Source: JAPOQD01 sp964620555 (lineage in GTDB: Bacteria > Pseudomonadota > Gammaproteobacteria > Pseudomonadales > Halieaceae). Taken from it: a stretch of 10,465 bases of DNA. The position numbers and the translations under genes were made by a program. Below are positions 6,717 through 10,465 of the stretch, piece by piece. The stretch lies in assembly GCA_964620555.1 (NCBI GenBank), contig CAZUGZ010000054.1, forward strand, positions 1-10,465, in the 5' to 3' direction. The notes under the pieces are model-generated. The model saw only the letters and a program-made list of their open reading frames with translations. It had not been told where the DNA came from and did no database searches. The number at the start of each line of letters is the position of its first letter. Positions within the stretch are counted from its first letter, which is position 1.

Positions 6717-7400
6717 CTACTCGCAAACGACACCGTCATTGTCCCGGTCCATCATGTAGCGATAGGCTGGATCATCACTGCGCACTGGCGCGATGCCGTG
6801 AACCCTGGCTTCCGCGCAGGTGATGCGCCCGTTGCCATCGTCGTCGTACAGTGCCAGGGGGTCTTTTTCATCGCCCCGGGCCGGGGCCCTCGTGAGGGTT
6901 GTGGCGCTGTCGTCGTTGTCTCCCCTGGAACCCGTCCCGGTACCTCCTGCAATTGTGCCCGACGGGACCGCTATCGACGCTCCACACCAGCTTTGTCGGG
7001 CGCCGCCGTCGTAGGCTCGCCCATAGCCGTTGGCAATCAACACCTGCGCGAGGTCTTCGCCGTTCTGCAGGTGAATGCGTGCCAATACGCGACCCCCGTA
7101 ACGGTCATTTTCGACCTCGGTGAGGATGACCCGCTCACCTACCAGCGTATCCCTGACGAAATCGCGGGCCGCGATGGCGAGCTGTCTTTCCTGCTCGCAT
7201 TCACCCCGAATTTCCGGAGCATCGACGCCCCTGACTCGAACGTTCCCCTTCCAGACGAGGTCGGGCCAATTCTCGGCATCCACCGCAAGGGTGTCCCCGT
7301 CATAGGCGCCGGTCACCAGCGCCGCGATGGAAATCTGGGCAAATGCGCTGGTGCCCCAGCACAGGGCACACAAAACCGCCAGCAACGGGGCGAACTTCAT
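6717..7400 (-). CDS. Secreted staphylococcal-nuclease-like protein with C-terminal excalibur domain
   Basis: A 227-residue protein taken from the ATG at 7398-7400 (complement). This start puts a clean signal peptide at the very N-terminus (MKFAPLLAVLCALCWGTSAFA, cut before Q22); the in-frame GTG at 7421 would add seven residues in front of it. The SNase (TNase) domain follows with YDGDTL (33-38), R55, D60 and E63 in VRVRGVDAPE (54-63), and R104 in YGGRVLAR. These match the catalytic Arg/Asp/Glu/Arg set of staphylococcal nuclease, so a calcium-dependent phosphodiesterase active on DNA or RNA is expected. After a Gly/Ser/Asp linker (about 145-180), the C-terminus carries an EF-hand-like DDDGNG (186-191) and ends in DRDNDGVVCE, the excalibur motif with two cysteines (C195, C226). 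It should act in the periplasm or outside the cell. It lies 42 bases behind the MBL-fold gene on the same strand, so the two may share a transcript. Confidence 0.88.
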   Translation of the reverse strand: MKFAPLLAVLCALCWGTSAFAQISIAALVTGAYDGDTLAVDAENWPDLVWKGNVRVRGVDAPEIRGECEQERQLAIAARDFVRDTLVGERVILTEVENDRYGGRVLARIHLQNGEDLAQVLIANGYGRAYDGGARQSWCGASIAVPSGTIAGGTGTGSRGDNDDSATTLTRAPARGDEKDPLALYDDDGNGRITCAEARVHGIAPVRSDDPAYRYMMDRDNDGVVCE

Positions 7401-7442
7401 GAATGGACACGCCTGTGGCACGACAGCGGTGCGCAGTAGTTC

Positions 7443-7807
7443 CTAGATCTGGCCGCGTCGCCAGATTTCGGCGGCCATGCTGAAGAGCTGCATANNNNNN
7501 NNNNNNNNNNNNNNNNNNNNNNNNNNNNNNNNNNNNNNNNNNNNNNNNNNNNNNNNNNNNNNNNNNNNNNNNNNNNNNNNNNNNNNNNNNNNNNATCGAT
7601 GTCGTCCGCTGCCTGACCCGTCGCATCATTCATCTGCGCCAGCATTTCCGCTGTCAGTCTCTCATCGAACAGGGTATCTACCAGCAGCGATTGTTCGCCG
7701 TCTACCACCAGGCCAGCATTGCTCCACCCCCAAGAACCATCCGGCTGGAGATACGCGTAAATGCCGTTGCCGAGATCGTGTAGTCCCTTGTTGAAGTTGG
7801 TATCCAC
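7443..7807 (-). CDS. Metallo-beta-lactamase-fold hydrolase (interrupted by assembly gap)
   Basis: The N-terminal 71 codons (7595-7807, complement) read DTNFNKGLHDLGNGIYAYL... SNAGLVVDGEQSLLVDTLFDE, the opening beta sandwich of MBL-fold hydrolases. The HxHxDH zinc motif would fall in the N gap (7495-7594). On the far side, MQLFSMAAEIWRRGQI followed by TAG at 7443-7445 looks like the C-terminal helix. The two parts are in the same frame only if the true gap is 3n+2 bases, so 100 is a placeholder. A family of about 300 residues implies several hundred missing bases. The start is taken as GTG 7805-7807 with AGAGG/AGGT upstream; TTG 7828 is the other option. It runs into the SNase gene on the same strand. 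The substrate is unknown. Confidence 0.65.
7495..7594. other. Assembly gap of 100 N
   Basis: Exactly 100 undetermined bases, the conventional marker for a scaffold gap of unknown size. It lies inside the MBL-fold gene. Frame comparison of both sides requires a length of 3n+2, so 100 (3n+1) cannot be right if the gene is intact. Confidence 0.95.
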
Positions 7808-7905
7808 GCACCTGCCTCTCGTTTCCAATCCCGATTACCGGGATACAGGGAGTAGGGTTTATTCGGTTTGCCGCGCTGCAACTATCCTCGTCCGTCGATA
7901 AAAAA

Positions 7906-8949
7906 TCAATTCAGCAGTTCCTCTGCCAGCAACTCCAGCGCAGCGCGGTCAGGAGTCGCGATCAGCATGGTGCCGACCTCACCGCGCTTGCCGGCCTCCT
8001 TCCAACGCTGCAACCGGTCGCGGATGCGGTCCCGAGGACCCACCAGCGAAATCTCATCCACCAATTCATTCGGCACTAGGGCCTCCGCCTCTGCTTTCTG
8101 CCCGGACAGGTACAAGTCCTGAATGCGCCCAGCGACGTCACCGTAGCCCATGCGACAGGCGTAATCGTTGTAGAAGTTCTTGCCCCTGGCACCCATACCG
8201 CCAATGTACAGGGCCAGCGCCGGCTTGCCCGCCGCGTACGCCGCGTCGAGGTCATCCATCATGATGCAACTCACCGTGGGCGCCACATCGAAATTCTTGA
8301 GGCTCTTGCCGCCGCCCGCCCTGGCAAAGCCCGCTTCCAGATCCTCGCCGATGACGCTGTACTTTTCCGGGTTCACCCACAGGGGAAATACCCCGTCTGC
8401 CACTTCACCGGCACAACGGAGGCCCACGGGCGAGATCGACGCGGTGTAGATGGGCATGTCGGGGGTAGCCACCAAGGTGGACTTCAAGGGCTTGCCAAGG
8501 CCGGTGGTGCCCTCCCCCGCGATCGGCAACTGGTAGACCTGACCATCAAAGGACACCGGAGCTTCCCGCGCCATGATGGCACGCATGATCTGGATGTACT
8601 CCCGGGTGCGGGTGATCGGCTTGCCGTAAGGCACACCGTGCCAACCCTCCACTACCTGCGGTCCCGAGGCGCCGAGCCCGACAATAAAGCGACCGCCGGA
8701 AAGTTGTGCCAGGGACATTGCGGTCATGCCGGCCATTGCCGGCGTGCGCGCCGGCATCTGCATGATGGCAGTACCCACCTTGATCTTCTCGGTCTGGGCC
8801 AGCACCCAGGTAGCCGTGGTCACGGCGTCGCTGCCGTAGGCCTCGGAGGTCCACACCGAATCGTAACCCAGGCTCTCCAGGTGCCTGATAAGGTCCATGT
8901 CGATGCGGAGGCGCTTACCGAATAAATTGGGCAGGTACCCTAATTTCAT
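7906..8949 (-). CDS. LLM-class flavin/F420-type oxidoreductase (Rv3520c-like)
   Basis: A 347-residue luciferase-like monooxygenase-fold protein (bacterial luciferase superfamily, TIM barrel). The N-terminus MKLGYLPNLFG leads the first strand. LESLGYDSVWTSEAYGSDA (24-42), then LSGGRFIVGLGASGPQVVEGWHG (83-105) and GEGTTGLGKPLKS (145-157) match what I remember of the mycobacterial Rv3520c subgroup, annotated as F420-dependent. Whether this organism makes F420 is not visible, and FMN is the alternative cofactor. An upstream extension of the frame to 9081 is excluded because ATG 8947-8949 has AAAGGAG at good spacing and begins the conserved domain. Its leader contains a 6-bp inverted repeat (8970-8984). 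It is divergent from the halohydrin-dehalogenase-like gene with 425 bases between them, so a shared control region is possible. Confidence 0.88.
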   Translation of the reverse strand: MKLGYLPNLFGKRLRIDMDLIRHLESLGYDSVWTSEAYGSDAVTTATWVLAQTEKIKVGTAIMQMPARTPAMAGMTAMSLAQLSGGRFIVGLGASGPQVVEGWHGVPYGKPITRTREYIQIMRAIMAREAPVSFDGQVYQLPIAGEGTTGLGKPLKSTLVATPDMPIYTASISPVGLRCAGEVADGVFPLWVNPEKYSVIGEDLEAGFARAGGGKSLKNFDVAPTVSCIMMDDLDAAYAAGKPALALYIGGMGARGKNFYNDYACRMGYGDVAGRIQDLYLSGQKAEAEALVPNELVDEISLVGPRDRIRDRLQRWKEAGKRGEVGTMLIATPDRAALELLAEELLN

Positions 8950-8969
8950 TATTGTCGCTCCTTTGCAGT

Positions 8970-8984
8970 GAGGCCGTCGGCCTC
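8970..8984. promoter_or_regulatory. Inverted repeat in the leader of the LLM gene
   Basis: GAGGCC (8970-8975), GTC and GGCCTC (8979-8984) form a perfect 6-bp stem a few bases upstream of the LLM Shine-Dalgarno sequence. It could be an operator or an mRNA hairpin near the ribosome-binding site. Chance cannot be excluded for so short a repeat. Confidence 0.3.
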
Positions 8985-9266
8985 CACCAGTTGATGTTTC
9001 GTTTTGAAATCGTGGATGCTCTTCTGCTGCGCTGCTTTTCACGTTACCGGCAGCGCACGAGGGGCTCGGTTGTGGCGGCATCCACAGGGGCAGTAGAACC
9101 TACAGCAGGTACAGATCACTTTCAAGTAGCGGCCCCAGCTGTGTAGCAATACGAAAGAGAATTACAAAACTACCTGCACCAGGCCTGACCTTCCACCGCG
9201 GTCATGGTCAGCGCGAAAGCAATTACGAAAGCACACCGGGCCTCAGACGATCGATGTGGCGAATGA

Positions 9267-9296
9267 TTAAAGCCAACCCCCTGAGTCTGTTAAAAT
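9267..9296 (+). promoter_or_regulatory. Weak candidate promoter of the halohydrin-dehalogenase-like gene
   Basis: TAAAAT at 9291-9296 matches five of six -10 positions. TTAAAG at 9267-9272, 18 bases upstream, matches only half of the -35 consensus. Transcription would start about 70 bases before the ATG at 9375. AAGGAG at 9364-9369 is a good ribosome-binding site for this gene. Confidence 0.3.
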
Positions 9297-9374
9297 TCAT
9301 CATTAAAACTACCGATTGGTACGGAAGGCTAAAGTGAGAGCCAAAAAGCCAGCACAGACAAATAAGGAGCAAGC

Positions 9375-10110
9375 ATGACGAAAACAGCTTTTCTTAGCAA
9401 TGCAAAAGAATACGTGGGGCCCGGCACAATCCAGGCAATGACTGCAAAAGGCTGGACAGTGTTTTGTCACGATGACTCATTTGGTAAACGGGAATCCCGG
9501 GAGAACTTTGAAAGGGAAAACCCTGGCTGCTTCGCTTCAGCCCGCCTGAGCCCTGAAGAATTTATAGAGGAAGGACTATCCCGGTTCAATAGTATCGACG
9601 CGTTAATCAGCAATGACATTCCCAAGAAAGTCGATTTTGCAGAAAGCGCGCGTGATTCAATGTCATTCTTTGAAGAACAGATCGATTCATTGCTTATGGC
9701 ACCCATGCGTTTATTGCGTGCAGCACTTCCCTCCATGCGCGAGGCCAGATCCGGCAGTGTAGTGCTGATCACATCGGGCTCTCCACTTTGCAATCCGTCA
9801 ACCGGACCATCGTTGGGATACGACGCCGCCCGCTCGGGTACCAACACGCTNNNNNNNNNNTGCCAAAGAGGTGGCGCCGCTGGGAATCCAGGTCAACGCT
9901 GTTGCACCCTTTTACATTTTTAATAGCACATGGTTCCCCTCCGAAATTGGTCCGGAAGACCCAAAGTACGCAAAGATGCTGGAGCGTATGGTTCCCATGA
10001 AGCGATTTGGTTTACAGCATGAAATTGGACAACTGATTTATTTGCTGGCCGCTGGCGATGCAAAATTTATCAGTGGACAGATCGTTGCCTTCTCGGGTGC
10101 CGGGTGTTGA
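9375..10110 (+). CDS. Halohydrin dehalogenase-like SDR-fold protein (10-N gap inside)
   Basis: Predicted to convert vicinal haloalcohols to epoxides and to open epoxides with small anions, without a nicotinamide cofactor. The N-terminus MTKTAFLSNAKEYVGPG has no TGxxxGxG; SNAKEYVG (8-15) fits the T-X4-F/Y-X-G halide-site motif with Ser for Thr. CHDDSF (31-36) and SNDIP (79-83) resemble HheC and HheA as I remember them. The catalytic set is S136-X12-Y149-X3-R153, Arg replacing the SDR Lys. S134 aligns better with the ITS context of HheC but is two residues further from the Tyr. After the gap, VAPFYIF (9901-9921) has PFY where dehydrogenases have Pro-Gly, matching the halide-binding Pro-Asn-Tyr of HheC. 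The two halves are in different frames across 10 N. A 12-base gap (four residues) restores frame and alignment and gives about 245 residues, normal for this family. It ends in SGAGC without the C-terminal extension of HheC. A strong AAGGAG precedes the ATG. Confidence 0.8.
9851..9860. other. Assembly gap of 10 N
   Basis: Ten undetermined bases inside the halohydrin-dehalogenase-like gene. They shift the downstream half by one frame. The gap length must be a multiple of 3 for an intact gene. Alignment of the flanks to the family (Thr-Leu, four residues, then Ala-Lys-Glu) suggests 12 bases. Confidence 0.9.
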
Positions 10111-10290
10111 AATTCGGTGTAACTCCTTGCTCAGCCGCAAGTACGGCCAAGCCAGGAATTCTGTAACTTGCCGAATCACCAGCCAGGGTGCTGGTTGCAG
10201 ATGGAGAAGATTCGATTGCTTCTGCTCTACCGAGCTTGTCTGCGATATGAAACAAGGCAATACGGCCTGACCCCGAGATTTTTGAATTTC
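10111..10290. other. Gene-poor stretch after the dehalogenase-like gene
   Basis: I see no convincing gene. A short hairpin (ACCAGC 10178-10183 with GCTGGT 10190-10195) could be part of the 3' untranslated region of the upstream gene, but there is no T-tract. A - strand frame spanning about 10070-10255 has amino-acid composition compatible with protein, yet it overlaps the dehalogenase-like stop and matches no family I know. Confidence 0.4.
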
Positions 10291-10313
10291 TGGCGGAGGG
10301 CGAGGGATTCGAA
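10291..10313 (-). other. 3' terminal fragment of a tRNA-Ser: candidate integrase attachment site
   Basis: Read on the - strand, the 23 bases from TTCGAA to the end give TTCGAATCCCTC (T-loop and 3' side of the T-stem), then GCCCTCC (3' acceptor strand) and GCCA (discriminator plus CCA). This is typical of a class II tRNA-Ser 3' end. The 5' side is missing: no GGAGGGC occurs at the expected distance of about 90 bases, and the bases 5' of the T-loop (GAAGT) do not pair with CCCTC. A tRNA 3' fragment without its gene is what tRNA-targeting integrases leave at the far end of an island. By orientation, the element would lie to the right, beyond 10314, with the intact tRNA further right. The assignment is by eye. 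Confidence 0.55.
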
Positions 10314-10346
10314 ACTTCACAGGGTGAATCCCTGCCCGACCATGTT

Positions 10347-10378
10347 CACTGCGATGTTTCCGACGAAACATCGCAGTG
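10347..10378. repeat. Perfect 14-bp hairpin
   Basis: CACTGCGATGTTTC (10347-10360) and GAAACATCGCAGTG (10365-10378) are perfectly complementary around a CGAC loop. There is no T-tract on either side, so it is not a standard intrinsic terminator. It lies about 35 bases from the tRNA-Ser fragment, and a smaller hairpin (CAGGG 10320-10324 with CCCTG 10330-10334) lies between them. It could be a recombinase or regulator binding site, the end of a mobile element, or a strong RNA hairpin. No gene is recognised in the remaining bases to 10465. Confidence 0.85.
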
Positions 10379-10465
10379 TAGACGGTTACATCTCTACGCT
10401 AAACTCCACGCCCCAGCTTCGTCGTGCCCCCAGATCCCAGAAATCCCAAAAGCTTGTTTCGAAAC

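Larger units (their letters stand above)
8950..9374. other. Divergent intergenic region (425 bp)
   Basis: No convincing gene lies between the LLM gene (-) and the halohydrin-dehalogenase-like gene (+). The open frames here are short and lack family features. It holds the leaders of both genes: AAAGGAG for the LLM gene, GAGGCC-GTC-GGCCTC at 8970-8984 as a possible operator or leader hairpin, and a weak + strand promoter candidate near 9267-9296. No regulator gene is adjacent. Confidence 0.6.

Noticed and set aside
6699..7439. 246-residue open frame on the + strand
   Set aside because: It is antisense to the SNase gene, which has a signal peptide and catalytic motifs. The + frame shows no domain features.
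8952..9146. Short + strand frame in the divergent intergenic region
   Set aside because: No ribosome-binding site or domain. It overlaps the leader of the LLM gene on the other strand.
10070..10255. Protein-like - strand frame (ADKLGRAEAIE...GLAVLAAEQGVTPNFN)
   Set aside because: Composition is plausible for a protein, but it overlaps the dehalogenase-like 3' end, has no clear ribosome-binding site, and matches nothing I know. It is kept only as a possibility.
1..10465. CRISPR array or phage/defence cluster
   Set aside because: No regularly spaced direct repeats and no cas, toxin-antitoxin, restriction or phage structural genes are visible.

Overview
The window looks like chromosomal DNA of an uncultured, probably marine, gammaproteobacterium. 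This rests on moderately GC-rich coding DNA, an ATTCCGGCG/CGCCGGAAT palindromic repeat of the REP type common in gammaproteobacteria, and a gene mix of acyl-CoA metabolism, Rieske, LLM, SDR and VOC proteins seen in lipid-, steroid- or terpenoid-degrading lineages. This placement is inference. The sequence is draft quality: a 100-N gap interrupts a metallo-beta-lactamase-fold gene and a 10-N gap interrupts the last gene. Reading-frame arithmetic shows that neither N count is the true gap length.

Layout, left to right. A cut-off C-terminus (3-119) is followed on the + strand by a Rieske ferredoxin (about 236-688) and an enoyl-CoA hydratase (741-1514). A cytosolic glycerophosphodiester phosphodiesterase (1523-2335, -) converges on the hydratase. 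The 557-base gap 2336-2892 holds the N-terminal stub of a dead MDR-type oxidoreductase and a nearly symmetrical 171-bp inverted-repeat element. Next come an acyl-CoA ligase (2893-4485, +), a short relic of an SDR gene (4511-4627, +), a VOC/glyoxalase-fold protein (4661-5041, -), a REP-like hairpin, and an APC-like membrane transporter (5226-6464, -). An AT-rich stretch upstream of the transporter carries a perfect 22-bp tandem duplication and a TATAAT box. On the - strand follow a secreted SNase-plus-excalibur nuclease (6717-7400), the gapped MBL-fold protein (7443-7807), and an Rv3520c-like LLM oxidoreductase (7906-8949).

The most interesting gene is divergent from the LLM gene, at 9375-10110 (+). 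It has the SDR fold but carries halohydrin dehalogenase hallmarks: a degenerate nucleotide-binding loop (SNAKEYVG), Ser-X12-Tyr-X3-Arg instead of Ser-Tyr-Lys, and PFY where a dehydrogenase has the Pro-Gly motif. It probably forms and opens epoxides from vicinal haloalcohols without NAD(P)H.

The right end (10111-10465) has no convincing gene. It does contain a 23-nt match to the 3' end of a tRNA-Ser (- strand) without the rest of the tRNA, which is the usual footprint of a tRNA-targeting integrase, and next to it a perfect 14-bp-stem hairpin. Together with two gene stubs and a MITE-like element, this suggests a region with a history of insertion and deletion. The genes fit a lipid/xenobiotic catabolism theme (hydratase, CoA ligase, Rieske ferredoxin, dehalogenase), but apart from the Rieske/hydratase pair and the MBL/SNase pair they do not form one clear operon.
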